DNA of 64,000 nucleotides, taken from assembly GCA_018292915.2 (NCBI GenBank), contig JACVVK020000017.1:3070001-3134000 (forward strand). Direction: 5' to 3'. Positions 13,714-34,645 of the stretch are shown here, one piece after another (position 1 is the stretch's first letter; every line of letters starts with the position of its first letter). The translations under genes were made by a program, and so were the position numbers. A model generated the notes under the pieces. The model was given only the letters and a program-made list of their open reading frames with translations, did no database searches and was not told the DNA's origin. The DNA is from Batillaria attramentaria (Eukaryota; Mollusca; Gastropoda; Batillariidae).

Positions 13714-15470
13714 CCTGGTGTGTGTGTGTTTGTGTGCGCGCGCGCGCGTGCGCGGCTCGCACTTACTTTCCATCGAAATCTGTCGCTACAGGTTTTCGAC
13801 ACACCGGATGTCAGCAACATGGATCTAAGCGAAGACGAGGCTCAACGAGAGGTGGCCGCGTGGAAAACGATGACGTCACCAGACGCGCACGCGACGTTGC
13901 TGGCCGTGCGCTGTGACGTGCGCTACACGCGCGAGGAGCACCAAATCTTCCTCCTTCTCAAGAAACTTTGGGGAGGCAACTCCTTGTGCAAGAGACTGGT
14001 AGTTGCCTTTACTTTTGGAGACCGCCAGGACTGCGATATCGAGGAAGAACTGAAGACAGTAAGTCCAAAGTCTATACATAATGATAATAATCGCATTGAT
14101 ATAGGCGCTTTATCCCAAACATTTGGCTCAACACGCACGCTTACGTGAATCACACGCATATTCTCACACATTGGACTTGAACACATTACAATCACGTGGT
14201 GCGAAGGGCCAGCTTAGCAATTTAAGTTTCGGAATTTTAGAATTGCATTTATTTTTGAATTTTGTGGGCTGAACATTGCCAAAGCAGAGGGGGAAGAAGC
14301 CGGAGTACCCGAAGAGAACCCCCGAAGGTCGGCCCGAATGAACGATGCCACATACGAGAAAGAAAAATTCTTCGCCGCGAGACCGAGTGTGACTCGAACT
14401 TGACTTCTCGCATTGGTGACTAAGTTTTAACCACTAGACCACCGACCGCCCCTCTAGGTGCCGGCAATGTTTTAATTTTCTGTAACTTTCGAGCGTGCAA
14501 AACATAAGTTGGCTTGGCAAAGGTGTACTTAGCTCGTTTATGTAAACATCTCGACTTCTACAAGTAAAACAAGCACACAGCATAATCTCACATGAAAAAC
14601 TTCTTACTTAATGAAAAACATAGACGAAAAACAATGTTTCTGTATTTAAATCAAGGTGTGTCCGGAACTGCAGAGTGTTCTGAAAGATGCTGGCAGGCGC
14701 TATGTCGTCTTCAATAATAACGCCAGCGAGGAAGAGAAGACAGAGCGTGTTCTCCAGCTACTTCAGGTCGTCGAGAACATGAGTAAGTTCTTAGACGAAG
14801 ACCCAGTCCGGTAATACTTGAACGGTGACTGGACATGCAGTACATGTCTTCTGTGCTGTTGCCTGAGGTCTGTTATAATTATAATTATTATTTTTTAAAT
14901 ACATTATTGTCCCTTTCTGGAAATTCCGGCTGCTTCCCCCGAGGAAGCGCGTCGCCGAGGTGCAGCGCCCCCCCCCCCCCCAATACATCCTAAATTTCAA
15001 TTCTGCAATTTTGTTGTTGTTGCTGGTAATGGTGGTGGTGGTGACGTATAAATGGCGAAGAGGGTGGGGCCTAGCAGCTTTAATTTCCATTACTGTTGGT
15101 GGATGGGTGTGGGTGGGTGTTTCGTGGTTTAACGTCCTTTTCCACCATATACGGGTAATACCAAAGACGGGGCAACGATGAAAAAGCCAGCACAAATATT
15201 TGGCCCCAGCCGGGATACGAACTCACGACCCGAGCATTAGAAGTCCAACGCTCTACCATTCGGCCACCCGGGCTCCCCTTCCTTTACTGTGGCAGATGGA
15301 CAAAAATATATAGCAATATCAAAAATGTAGTAATATGTATGTTAACACAGTGCATATCAACCCCTTTGATTATTCAACGTGCAGACAAAGATCTGATGAA
15401 GAAGGAAGAGAGCGAGCTCCTGCTGGGTTTTCAAGTCTGCTCCTGTTGCCATCATCATGCTGAAACATAA
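13085..15470 (+). CDS. GIMAP/AIG1-like GTPase 2 (four coding exons, 221 aa)
   Basis: Coding exons: 13085-13270, 13792-14058, 14656-14782, 15385-15470, joining into 222 codons including stop. Intron 1 appears to use a GC donor (AAG|GCAAGG) with a normal AG; the other introns are GT-AG. The exon 1/2 boundary (K|VFDTPD) sits exactly where the paralogue at 4.3-7.55 kb has its boundary (E|VTDTPG), which supports the model and common ancestry. P-loop GKTGNGKS is at residues 17-24. The G3 position reads DTPD (65-68) instead of DxxG. The G4 position is FTFGD, close to the FTxxD of AIG1 proteins. FNNNA fits G5. The C-terminus is short and cysteine/histidine-rich (CSCCHHHAET), with no CaaX. It is shorter than paralogue 1 and lacks the long charged tail. 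Whether it hydrolyses GTP is uncertain. Confidence 0.85.
13321..13395. repeat. (TC)n and C-rich tract
   Basis: TC repeats with a polypyrimidine C block at 13352-13379, within intron 1 of GIMAP-like 2. Confidence 0.9.
13551..13745. repeat. (TG)n microsatellite with CG/TGGTG interruptions
   Basis: Two long TG blocks split near 13625-13660, a third interrupted block, and a terminal (CG)n (13737-13750). It ends 40 bases upstream of the exon 2 acceptor. Confidence 0.95.
14080..14453 (-). repeat. tRNA-derived SINE, family S3, minus copy
   Basis: The right end, read on the minus strand, is GGGGCGGTCGGTGGTCTAGT..., with a degenerate box B (AAGTTCGAGTCACACT). The body matches the copies at 32.03-32.41 and 34.43-34.64 kb (GGTGCGAAGG, AATTGCATTTATTTTT, AGCAGAGGGG, AGAACCCCC). 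It begins 20 bases after the exon 2 donor of GIMAP-like 2. Confidence 0.8.
14905..14982 (-). repeat. SINE family S4 fragment
   Basis: A segment beginning TTATTGTCCCTTTCTGGAAATT and ending GGTGCAGCGC matches the S4 copy at 55.22-55.3 kb. Confidence 0.65.
15096..15280 (-). repeat. tRNA-derived SINE, family S1, minus copy
   Basis: Full-length S1 with GGGGAGCCCGGGTGGCCGAA head, box-A- and box-B-like motifs and ACCCACCCACA tail on the minus strand. It lies in intron 3 of GIMAP-like 2, about 105 bases upstream of the last exon. Confidence 0.87.
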
Positions 15471-15800
15471 CTCTGCGCTTCAGCAGCCAGCGCCACATGA
15501 AAGCGTCCTCAGAACTCAGGATTCAGGATTCAAAGATTTAGTCCTTTCTCCTCGTTTGGGGGTATGGAGCAATATCCAAATATAAAGAACGTGATAACAA
15601 AGTACAACAATATACAAAATACAGTTGAAGAAATCACAACAAAGTAAAAGCACATCGATTTCAATCCAAGATGCATAATATATACACGTCACACCATCAT
15701 CTGATCATGTACATCATATGGCTTTGACGGACGAATGATACGATTTTACTGTGTCCATACACAGCGCGTCAGCATTTCGCTTCCGATGCCACCCGACATG
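15471..15800. other. GIMAP-like 2 3' flank
   Basis: Nothing recognised apart from a short duplicated ATTCAGGATTC motif. No AATAAA lies close to the stop. Confidence 0.45.
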
Positions 15801-15808
15801 CCACTTGT

Positions 15809-16190
15809 TTTGTTGTTATGTTTTGTTGTTGTTGTTGTTGCTGCTGCTGTTGTTGTTTTGTTTGTTGTTGTTGCTTCTGTTGATTTGGTTGTTGTTGTTG
15901 TTGTTCTTGTCTGTTGTTGTTTTGTTCTTGTTGTTCGTTTGTTGTTGTTGTTTTGTGATGTTGGTTATTGTTGTTGTCTTTTTTGTTGTTTTGTTGTTTT
16001 GTTGTTTGTTGTTGTTTTTTGGTTGCTGTTGTTTTTTGGGTTTTTTTTGTTTTTTTTCTTCCTTTTTTTTTTTGGGGGGGGGGTTGTTTTATGTTTTTGG
16101 GTGTGTGTGTTTTGTTGTTGTTGGTTTTTGGTTTTTGGTGGTTGGTTTTTTTTTCTGTTATTTTTTGTTGTTGTTTGGGGGTGGGGTTGG
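15809..16190. repeat. TTG/T/G-rich low-complexity tract
   Basis: Nearly pure T and G, mostly TTG triplets with poly-T and a poly-G at 16074-16083. Long hydrophobic or glutamine-rich open frames on both strands here are artefacts. Confidence 0.93.
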
Positions 16191-16377
16191 AGATATCTCT
16201 GTATACAATGACATTAAACGAATGAATGTTTGCATTTCGTTTATTTCGTTTCGTTTGCATTCCGTTTGTTTGTTCTTTTGTGCTTTTGCCGTTCGATGTG
16301 CTTGGAATGAATATTTTTTGTGCTCAGCTGTTATCAGCAGGCATCGAAATAAACCTTGGGCTGCACTGGTAGATCTG

Positions 16378-16466
16378 TGTGCGTGCGTGCGTGCGTGCGT
16401 GCGTGCGCGTATGTGTGCGTATGTGTGTGCGTGTGTGTGCGTGTGTGTGCGTGTGTGTGCGTGTGT
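16378..16466. repeat. (TGCG)n/(TG)n microsatellite
   Basis: GCGT tetranucleotides pass into GTGTGTGTGC units. Confidence 0.93.
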
Positions 16467-17175
16467 GAAAAGGTGTGGCGTGACACAGCCAGCTTAAGGC
16501 AGAGAAAAATAGAGACAGGTGGATTTAAGACGCCCTCATCGAAGTTTGCCATACATTCTACAACTTGACAAACAAATCGGGAATTGGCACAAAGGCTACA
16601 CTGAAAGGACCTAAGCTGGCCCATAACTTACAATTTTTCAGAGGACAACTGACGGCTCAGTAAGTGCTAAAAAGTAATAAAAATTGGTTAAACAAATAAA
16701 GATACTGCAATTTACCAAGCGAATGTATGTGGGGTGGAAGAGGGGTGTCTTGGAGAGATAGTGAATTGAGAACTTATCACAGAAGTGACAAGCTTGCACG
16801 TAGAGCCAGCTAATACACTCATGCTCCTCAAACTGGCTTTGCAAACATATTGTGGAGTGGGACTTTAAACGCAGCTAACCAACCAAATGACACCAGTTCT
16901 GAGCGGGCGCGTGACATTCGACCAAAAAAAAAAAAAAAAAACTGGAACGTATTTCGTGTTGAGTAGAACACCACACAAAAGGAGGTTGTGTAAATATGCA
17001 AAGCCAATGATTTGTTGCCTGCCTGAACACAAGACGCTTGCGCCTTTATGAGGAACGGCTCGTTTACCTGTGCTAGCGCTCACTGTCGTACAGCTCACGG
17101 ACGCCCTTTTCCGGTTGCTGGGATGTTGCTTTAAAAGTTTCGACAACGCTTGCTCTCATTTAAAGCCGTTATTTT
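16467..17175. other. Intergenic, nothing recognised
   Basis: Unique-looking DNA with a poly-A run at 16923-16940. No exon supported. Confidence 0.45.
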
Positions 17176-17179
17176 AAGA

Positions 17180-17346
17180 TTGGGTGGGTGTTTGGGGAGT
17201 TTAACATCCTTTTCCACTGTGTAAGGGAGATATCAAACACCGGGCAACGACATAATGGCCAGCACAAATATTTAGCCCCAACCGGGATTCGAACGACCCG
17301 AGCATTGGAAGTCCAACGCTCTATCATTCGACTGTCCCGGTTCCCC
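17180..17346 (-). repeat. tRNA-derived SINE, family S1, minus copy
   Basis: Diverged S1 copy. The minus strand shows GGGAACCGGGACAGTCGAATGATAGAGCG and the (G)TTCGAATCCCGG box; the body and GTTAAACTCCCCAAACACCC tail are intact. Confidence 0.83.
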
Positions 17347-17479
17347 CCCCTCCCCCCCCCCTTATTTTAAAACATGACCATATACACATCTTTTGATTGT
17401 AGTAACGTATTAGTGCGAGTCGGTTTCTGGTTGGTAAACGTCCCATTTCAATCGTTCTAATAATAATAATAAGGAGAAT

Positions 17480-17545
17480 GAAACAGGCCGTACATCATAA
17501 CTACATACATCGTACAGCGCCGTACATCATAACTACATACACCAC
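17480..17545. repeat. Short tandem duplication
   Basis: CCGTACATCATAACTACATACA occurs twice about 37 bases apart, after an AAT-repeat (17459-17473). Confidence 0.75.
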
Positions 17546-17659
17546 TTTCATACACATAGACTCACGGGGAACATTCAAAGTTAAACAATATCTCACAACA
17601 AGCTGGCTGACACGGTGTGGAAGGGCAGAGTAAATCAGTAATCAGTATTAAATAGGTGG

Positions 17660-18105
17660 GTTTAGAGGCAGCGTTTGAAGCTGGCACTGGACTCTGTGTG
17701 TCTAAGTGATTTAGGAAGTTGTTTCCAAAGAGCTGCAGCCTGAAAGGAAAAGGATCTCTGACCATATGTTTTAGTTCTTACTGAGGGGGTGCACAGAACT
17801 TTAGTGTCAGAGAAGCTACGTAACTGCCTGGATGGAGTGTACCAATGAAGGAGTTCAGAAAGATAGGAAGGACCAGTGCCAGAGAGAGAGACACACACAC
17901 GACAAATGGACAAGAGCTTTTGCTTCACTCTATCTCTGATGGGCAGCCAGTGGAGGGAGTGTAAGATAGGTGAAACATGGTCGGTTGTTTTTTTTTGTTT
18001 TTTTGTTTTTTTTGTTTTTTGCTTTACAACAAGACGTGCAGCTGAATTTTGAACTTTCTGAAGACCATCCAGGAGGCATTGATGGCAACCTGACAAGAGG
18101 GAGTT
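17660..18105 (-). pseudogene. LINE reverse transcriptase C-terminal remnant
   Basis: The minus strand encodes LLDGLQKVQNSAARLVV, then SPILHSLHWLPIRDRVKQKL, PSYLSELLHWYTPSRQLRS, YGQRSFSFQAAALWKQLPKS and SASFKRCL. This is the characteristic post-palm C-terminus of CR1/Jockey-like LINEs. A lysine/threonine-rich insertion from an AAAAC-type microsatellite interrupts it (about 17985-18025). No palm or endonuclease is present, so the copy is 5'-truncated. Confidence 0.85.
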
Positions 18106-18157
18106 TGCATTGTCAAGAGGGGACAGAAGAAATAACCGACAGCTGAAAATCCAAAGC

Positions 18158-18232
18158 GTTTTTTTTTTTTTTTTTTTTTGGTTGTTGTTGTTGTTGTTGT
18201 TGTTTTCTTTGTTTTTTTTTTTTTGTTTTTTC
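18158..18232. repeat. Poly-T and TTG tract
   Basis: T run at 18160-18179, (TTG)n and a second T-rich stretch. Confidence 0.9.
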
Positions 18233-18488
18233 GGTGCTATGGCGCTTCACTGAAATTCGAAAAACGCGGTGCTATGGCGTTGGGAACTCACTCGGTGCAA
18301 TAATATGGAGCATATTAGCACCAGAAAAACGCCCCTCCATTTTGTTTCACCCCGGTGTAGCTTTGCATTTGCGTCAGGGTAGGGTACGTCACTTGTCCAT
18401 ACCTCGCCGGCGTGTATTAGCATGGGCGTATTGAGGGCACAGCCCGCTGAAAAAAGGGACAGTTAGACCGGGAAGTGTGTACAACGCC

Positions 18489-28895
<10,407 letters not shown>

Positions 28896-28921
28896 CTGAA
28901 CATCTCTTCGCCTTGACCATG

Positions 28922-29113
28922 GCGGGGGGGGGGGGGGGGGGGGGGGGCTGGGATAGCCGAATGGCAGAGCGTTGGACTCTCAATGCTCGGGTCGTGAGTT
29001 CGAATCCCTACTGGGGCCAAATATTTGTGCTGGTTTTTTCCTCGATGCCCCGTCTTTGATATCACCCTTACGTGGTGGAAAAGGACGTTAAACTCCCAAA
29101 CATCCACCCACTT
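28922..29113 (+). repeat. Poly-G and tRNA-derived SINE, family S1
   Basis: A G run (28922-28947) replaces the usual GGGGAGCC start. CTGGGATAGCCGAATGGCAGAGCG, GAGTTCGAATCCC and the complete body and tail follow. It starts 27 bases after the laccase stop and is therefore probably inside the 3'UTR. Confidence 0.88.
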
Positions 29114-29189
29114 ACCCTCCTTGACTCGGAACTGAGAGACGCATAGCCTTTGCTTGATAAACCACTATTGGGCGTCCCCTTCAAAAGCC

Positions 29190-29305
29190 TCAGCTTTGTT
29201 GGTGGTGGTGGTGGTGCTGGTGGTGCTGGTGTTGTTGTTGTTAGGGTGGCCATAGTGTTGTTTTCAGGAGTTTGAGCAGAACTGAAACGGGCTTCTTTTT
29301 TTTGT

Positions 29306-29356
<51 letters not shown>
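29190..29356. repeat. (TGG/TTG)n and (TC)n tracts
   Basis: GGT/GTT triplets (29199-29241) and TC (29312-29355). Confidence 0.9.
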
Positions 29357-29358
<2 letters not shown>

Positions 29359-30630
29359 GAATAACTTGACGTGTCCATTCGAATCAACTAATGAACTGTT
29401 TTGTTAGTAGTACAGTTTGTAGAGTTTTGGAAACTGGATTATGTGGCACAAGTCTCCAGTAAAATGATGCACTGTGTAACACGAAGCTGTTTGTTACGTT
29501 ATGATTTCTCTAGAAGCCCCCATGACATAACCAGGTTTTCTACAGATGCATTTTCAGAGCATAAGTGAATTACGAGAAACAAACCCCGCGTCCAAGTCCA
29601 TTTCAGATCCCCAAACGTTTTGGCAGACAGATCTGGTCTGAAAATGCCGAAAGATAAAGATGGCTGTATTCATGTTTGTGTAAACTGTCCGCCACGGTAC
29701 AAGGACTGATACATCGAACGTGCCCGACCTGTCAGTGTGTATGAACTGAATAGTGTTCAGTTAGAGGGGCTAATGCTATCATATTTATGCGCACATGTCG
29801 TTCTGACCTGTTTTCATGGTATCTATCATCACTGACACCACTTGGACAGTGACAGCGTCTGTAATGCTGGCACTGAGCCAAAAGACGCGTAGTGGATGAC
29901 GCGGTGACCACCCTGAACGCTCCAGTAGTGCATGACAACCGTCGTAGAATTTAAATGTTCGACCGCTCGCGCAACATTGTATCAAGTTAAGAGCTGTACT
30001 AATCATCAAGATTACGTTTTTCGAGCGCACAGGCTCACTCCCGAGCGAAACTGTTCCAAAACAGAAACTGGCTTCACAAAGATGGCATTATCCCGTTCAG
30101 TTAAAGGATGGTTGGTCTGCAGTTTTGCAGTTTTGAGAGAACTAACAGAAGACTTGCGGAAAGCGGTGAAACGCATTGACACGAGGCCAAGGTTAGACTC
30201 AGGTGGTTTGGTTCTCAGTGATTGTTTCACTGAGCTGCTCGGCATATAGCCGGATAGGAGAGAAAAATAGACATAGATTATAATTATAGTCGAACACCAG
30301 TCAGTAGGTGCTGCGCCGGATAGATGAAAGGCGCTTCAGTCTCGGACCGGGACAGACCGTTGCGGCCTCATCCACGCTTACATCAGTCAGAGCCGTAGTC
30401 AGGCCAAAGACTACGATCTCTTGTTCTCACGTGACGCAGGATACGCCTGTTTTTATCGACGTGTGCGTAGCGCTAAATATTTGTGCAAGCTTCTGGCGCG
30501 CCGGCCTGGCCTAGCTTGCTCAGTTTTTGGGTCAGGTTGCCGCTACACACGTAGGCCTAGCCTGCTTGCTCGCGCGGAACTGTTGCGGTGTTGTATCGTC
30601 TTGAATGTTTTTAAAACCCACAAACTGCTA
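29357..30630. other. Region upstream of the first ANL gene, nothing recognised
   Basis: About 1.3 kb with no exon or repeat I can support. By position the distal part could contain the promoter of the first ANL gene; no TATA box or clear core element was identified. Confidence 0.4.
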
Positions 30631-30637
30631 TAGCAGC

Positions 30638-30723
30638 TTACTGCTGGAAGAGTTGAAACTGATGCGGCACGGACAGAGGTAGCAGTTACCACAAGCCAAG
30701 ACTATTTGGCGGCCCTGAGAAAG
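30638..30723 (+). other. Putative 5'UTR exon of ANL gene 1
   Basis: It ends AGAAAG|GTAGGT. The sequence around the donor and just inside the intron (GGTTCATATGCACCAAA...GTCAGTCACTGAAC) is echoed upstream of ANL genes 2 and 3 at 36918 and 45170. It contains an in-frame TAG, so it is not read as coding. The left limit is unknown. It would join to the acceptor at 32600-32601. Confidence 0.5.
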
Positions 30724-32025
30724 GTAGGTCTGTGTTGGTTCATATGCACCAAAGTCAGTCAGCGTTTGTCACCGTGCTATGTCAGTCACTGAACACCGCG
30801 GCCTTCGTGAAAAGCGGCCTATTTCTGCGCTGGCGAACACGGCCCCGCTCCAGTGCTCTACATCTCTGTAGCTGCCGGCTATACATTTTGTGCGGTCGGT
30901 GTCTGTTCAGTTTGCACAGAATATTTTGACGGCTTGCACCGTAGGCCGCCTGCGGTGACCTAGTTTGCACTCAGGCCATTTGCACCGTACGTGAATGCAC
31001 TCGGCATAGCGATCACTGGTCCATTACCCGAAGGTGACCGTAACCCTAGCCCGGCTCGGGCGACCTTCTCGCGAACTCGAGGATCAGGATTCGCTCCATA
31101 GGGAAACATCAACACCTGAATATCTTTTTGGAGGCTGGACGAATATTAATATAGGAATACCTCACAAGTGAAGCCGAATACCCGGCTATGGCCTTTCAAG
31201 TAATACGTCACACCCACGCTTGCTCAAGCAACAGCGTCATTCAGTTGAAAAACTGAGTGGCTCTTATCATTACGACATGCGCCATAGGGGATGCCATCCG
31301 GCTTACTTGCGATGGCGGCTATCAGTTAGAGTCGGTACACATTTCTCGTTAAAACCATCAGAGAGCTTAGATGAGCTGGCTGTCAATATTCTTACATCAG
31401 CCTTACGTTCCATTGAGCTTAGCCTCCAGGAAAATTACGGCCGAGCCTCCAAAAAGTACATAATTGTATCGGTGTGAGCCCATGCGGCCTTAGTGCATGA
31501 GCCAAAGAGGATTTTGCCCAGTGACTGATCGACTCACCTGATCCGGTCTAGCTTGGGCCGGCCTCAGCCTTATATGATTGGAAATCCTCTGGGTCGTAGC
31601 TGGAGAACTGAGATAGAAAAAAATCAATCGATGCATGACAGAAGTCGGGGTAACTTGATATGAGAAGGTCGCCCGGTTTGTTGGTTAGTTTGGGGTTCAA
31701 GCCACCCCACGCCTCAAGGGTGATTGGAGACGGCTGGCCGTAGCGGGCAGGTAATGGGGGGGGGGGGGGGGGCAGGGAGAACTACCCTCACTATACAGTC
31801 CAGCTGAACTCCGTTCAATCCACTCAGACTGCAAGGTCGGCCACTGACATCTGATGTATCCTTGACTGTGGTGGACAAGTCACACAAACAAATCCACTTC
31901 GTACTGTCAGCGGAAAAGGGTCGCCCGGACTACCTTACGCTTTCCGAGGGGGGGGGGGGGGGGGGGGGGGGTGCTGCATTCCGAGGTCTACTACTACTAC
32001 AACTACTACTACTAATAATAATAAT
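30724..32025. other. Putative 5'UTR intron of ANL gene 1
   Basis: Unique-looking sequence with G runs at 31757-31772 and 31950-31971 and AAT/ACT triplets (31989-32030). No other exon seen. Confidence 0.4.
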
Positions 32026-32029
32026 AATA

Positions 32030-32416
32030 ATGAGTATTGTATAGGCGCTTTACCCAACTTCATGAATCGGCTCAAAGCGAGCGAACTGAACCCAACACGC
32101 ACGCTCACGTGAATCACACGCATTCTCTCACACACTGGACATAAACACATTACAATCACGCGGTGCGAAGGGTCAGCTCGGGTATTTAAATTTCGGAATT
32201 TAGAATTGCATTTATTTTTCAAATTCGGTGAGCTGAACATCTCCAAAGCAGAGGGGCAGGAGGCCGGAGTACCAGGAGAGAACCCCCAACGATCGGCCCG
32301 AATGAACGGTGCCACATACGAGAAGGAAAACTTCTTTGCCCCGAGTGGGACTCGAACCCCTGACCTCTCGCATTGGTGACAAGTCTCTTAATCACTAGAC
32401 CACCGACCGCCCCGAA
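32030..32416 (-). repeat. tRNA-derived SINE, family S3, near full length
   Basis: The minus strand starts GGGGCGGTCGGTGGTCTAGTGA, has a box-B-like GGGGTTCGAGTCCCAC and the S3 body, and ends near TATAGGCGCTTTACCC by an AAT microsatellite. This is the best S3 copy in the window, about 380 bp. Confidence 0.83.
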
Positions 32417-32638
32417 TCTTTAAGATAGACTATTTCGAGAGCACAGGCACAACTGTTCCGATCCGAAACAGAATTCTCGCTGTATAAAGCCTCGCAAAGA
32501 TATCATTAGTATCTGTTTTCAATTGAACACATGCAATCACGAGTGTATCCCTTCCAAAACAGAACCCAGAGAAACAATGCTGAATCCTTTCTCGTTTTCA
32601 GTTACAGGAGGTTCCCGCCAGTTCCTGAAAACCGCGAC

Positions 32639-34348
32639 ATGTTCAACAGCATCGGGCATGCGCTGAAACACTGGGCGCTGCACTGCGGCGACAAACCGGT
32701 CTTCATCTTCCGGGGTCGTCAAGGCGAGAGGCGCGTGCTGACCTTTGACCAATTGTATCGCTTGTCGGGGAAGTGGGCTGCCGTTCTGAAGGCCGATGGC
32801 AGGGGCAGGGGTAGTTACGTCATGGACACGTTGCCCAACTCCCCCGAACGGTTGGTGTGTGAGACAGCCACCCTCATGGCCGGGGCAGCGTCCGTGAACG
32901 GTGTGTGTCAACTGGCAGATGGCTCGGACCTCTTGCAGTCACTTCGTCTGTCACGTGCCGACGCCATCATTGTAGATCCTGACGTCACTTCCAGTCCCTG
33001 GGGGCCGCTTCAGAAGCACGTGCGTCTCGGAAGTGACGGCACCGTGATGTCAGACGACCTGCCCGATTTGAAGAAAGTCTACTTCGTCAGACGAAGGGAA
33101 GAGGGCGGTGATGAAGACTTCCTGAGTTGTTTGGAGACGTCAGAAGCTTGGTTTGAAGCCGACGACGTCACACGCGATGACGTGTGCTCAGTATTTACCA
33201 CATCAGGCAGCACCGGCTTCTCCAAGCTGGTCGTCCACACGCACGGGAGTTTGCTAAGGCTTGTAGATCTGTTTGGACGACAGGACGACGCTAACATCGA
33301 CTTCAGCATGGCCCCGCTCGGATGGATAGGCGGCCACGTATGGTTCAACCTTGGCACGAACTTGACGCGAGTTCTTTGTGACGTACGCGCCGGTGGTCTC
33401 CCAGATGACGTCGCACAGTTCGTCACGAACGTTATACAAGAAGAGAAGTGCACCAGCGCGAACATCCCACCCGCGCTTGCTCTGGAGATCATGGAGAGAC
33501 TGAAACCTGGCCCACAAGCTGTTGAAGAAGCTCGAGCTGAAGGTTTTCACGAGCATAGTACGAAGCGTCTTGGAGGGCAGTTGACCTGGGAACACAAGCT
33601 GAATACCATGCCCGTCACAGGTCAGCCAGTCACGCGTTCCATGGTACAGGTGGCTGGCGTCCTCGCGAACACGGTCCTTCTCGCGTATTCTTCATCAGAG
33701 GTCATGGCTAACACTATCGGTATTCTGACTGAGAAGGACAAGGACACCTACAAAGACTACGACGCTGGCTCGCCTTTGCCCGGAGTCCAGGTCAGGGTCG
33801 TGAGCGTAGACGACAAAGAGACAGTTCTACCGCCTGGAGAGCTTGGGCACATTCAGATCAAGCATCCGCGCATGTTCAAGGAATACCTCAACGATCCTGA
33901 AGCGACTGCCAAAGCCATCACTCCTGATGGCTATTTCCGGACCGGTGATTTCGGGCGGCTCAGCGAGGACAACAGACTGTCGGTGGAGGGCCGCGGTTTT
34001 GACGCCATCATGCACGGGAACTACATCTTCTACCCGGCCTGGATCGAGGAGAGGATCCGCGCATGCCCAGCCGTGGTTGACGTCATTGTCGTCGGCGTTC
34101 CCGACGCCCTTGTCCAAGAGGAGCTGTGCGCATGCGTGGTGTTGGCTTCTGACCACGTGACCGTGGACGACGTGCGAGAGTTCGTAGAGAAAGACTTACT
34201 GACTGGGGAGCAGGATCCGCTGTCTGCCCGGCCTCGTCACTACCTCCACTTTCCCCGACTACCCATTATTAGCTCGGGCAAACCGGACCGCCGCCAGATG
34301 AAGGTCATGGCCACTACAAGACTTCAGACCACTGAAGAAACTAACTAG
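32639..34348 (+). CDS. AMP-forming acyl-CoA synthetase-like protein (ANL superfamily), copy 1
   Basis: 569 residues in one exon. The start is placed at the ATG giving MFNSIGHALKHW: all three paralogues share it, and each has an acceptor (TTTCAG|TTAC or CTTCAG|TTAC) 27-37 bases upstream, so the open frame extending back to 32531 is intronic. Hallmarks: the ATP-binding loop TTSGSTGFSK (187-196), the aromatic-xx-E position in YSSSE, RTGD (434-437), the hinge region GRGFDAIMHGNYIFYPAWIE, and SSGKPDRR with the expected catalytic lysine at 548. Known chemistry: carboxylate + ATP to acyl-adenylate, then transfer, usually to CoA. The GRxxDxIxxGxxIxPxxIE layout resembles ACSF2-type medium-chain ligases; the substrate is unknown. 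No peroxisomal SKL-like tail. An uninterrupted coding exon is unusual for such enzymes and suggests a retroposed ancestor. Confidence 0.92.
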   Translation: MFNSIGHALKHWALHCGDKPVFIFRGRQGERRVLTFDQLYRLSGKWAAVLKADGRGRGSYVMDTLPNSPERLVCETATLMAGAASVNGVCQLADGSDLLQSLRLSRADAIIVDPDVTSSPWGPLQKHVRLGSDGTVMSDDLPDLKKVYFVRRREEGGDEDFLSCLETSEAWFEADDVTRDDVCSVFTTSGSTGFSKLVVHTHGSLLRLVDLFGRQDDANIDFSMAPLGWIGGHVWFNLGTNLTRVLCDVRAGGLPDDVAQFVTNVIQEEKCTSANIPPALALEIMERLKPGPQAVEEARAEGFHEHSTKRLGGQLTWEHKLNTMPVTGQPVTRSMVQVAGVLANTVLLAYSSSEVMANTIGILTEKDKDTYKDYDAGSPLPGVQVRVVSVDDKETVLPPGELGHIQIKHPRMFKEYLNDPEATAKAITPDGYFRTGDFGRLSEDNRLSVEGRGFDAIMHGNYIFYPAWIEERIRACPAVVDVIVVGVPDALVQEELCACVVLASDHVTVDDVREFVEKDLLTGEQDPLSARPRHYLHFPRLPIISSGKPDRRQMKVMATTRLQTTEETN

Positions 34349-34394
34349 AGAGCACGTGGATAAGTGGTACATGTATAGGGATGAAGGAACGACA

Positions 34395-34645
34395 TCATCA
34401 TCATCATCATCATCATATTAATTATAATAATAACTGTGCATTGCGTGGGCGCTTTACTGACCCAATTTCTTGAACTGACTCAAATCGCCGCGAGCTGAAC
34501 CCAACACACACGCTCACGTGAATCACACGCATTCTCTCACACACTGGACATGAAACACATTACAGTCGCGTGGTGCGAAGGGTCAGAACAAGTGTTAAAG
34601 TTTCGGAATTCGGAATTGAATTTATTTTCAAATTTAAATTTTGTG
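34395..34645 (-). repeat. SINE family S3 fragment after ATC/AAT triplets
   Basis: From GCGTGGGCGCTTTACTGACC to AATTGAATTTATTTTCAAATT it matches the interior of the S3 copies. The tRNA-like head is missing. Confidence 0.75.

Noticed and set aside
15735..16497. Hydrophobic 150-250 codon frames suggesting a multi-pass membrane protein, and a Gln/Thr-rich frame on the other strand
   Set aside because: The DNA is a TTG/T/G-rich low-complexity tract. Apparent membrane segments are poly-Val/Leu/Cys/Phe from the repeat.
32531..32638. Upstream in-frame extension of ANL copy 1
   Set aside because: It crosses the acceptor shared by all three paralogues and is not conserved in them.
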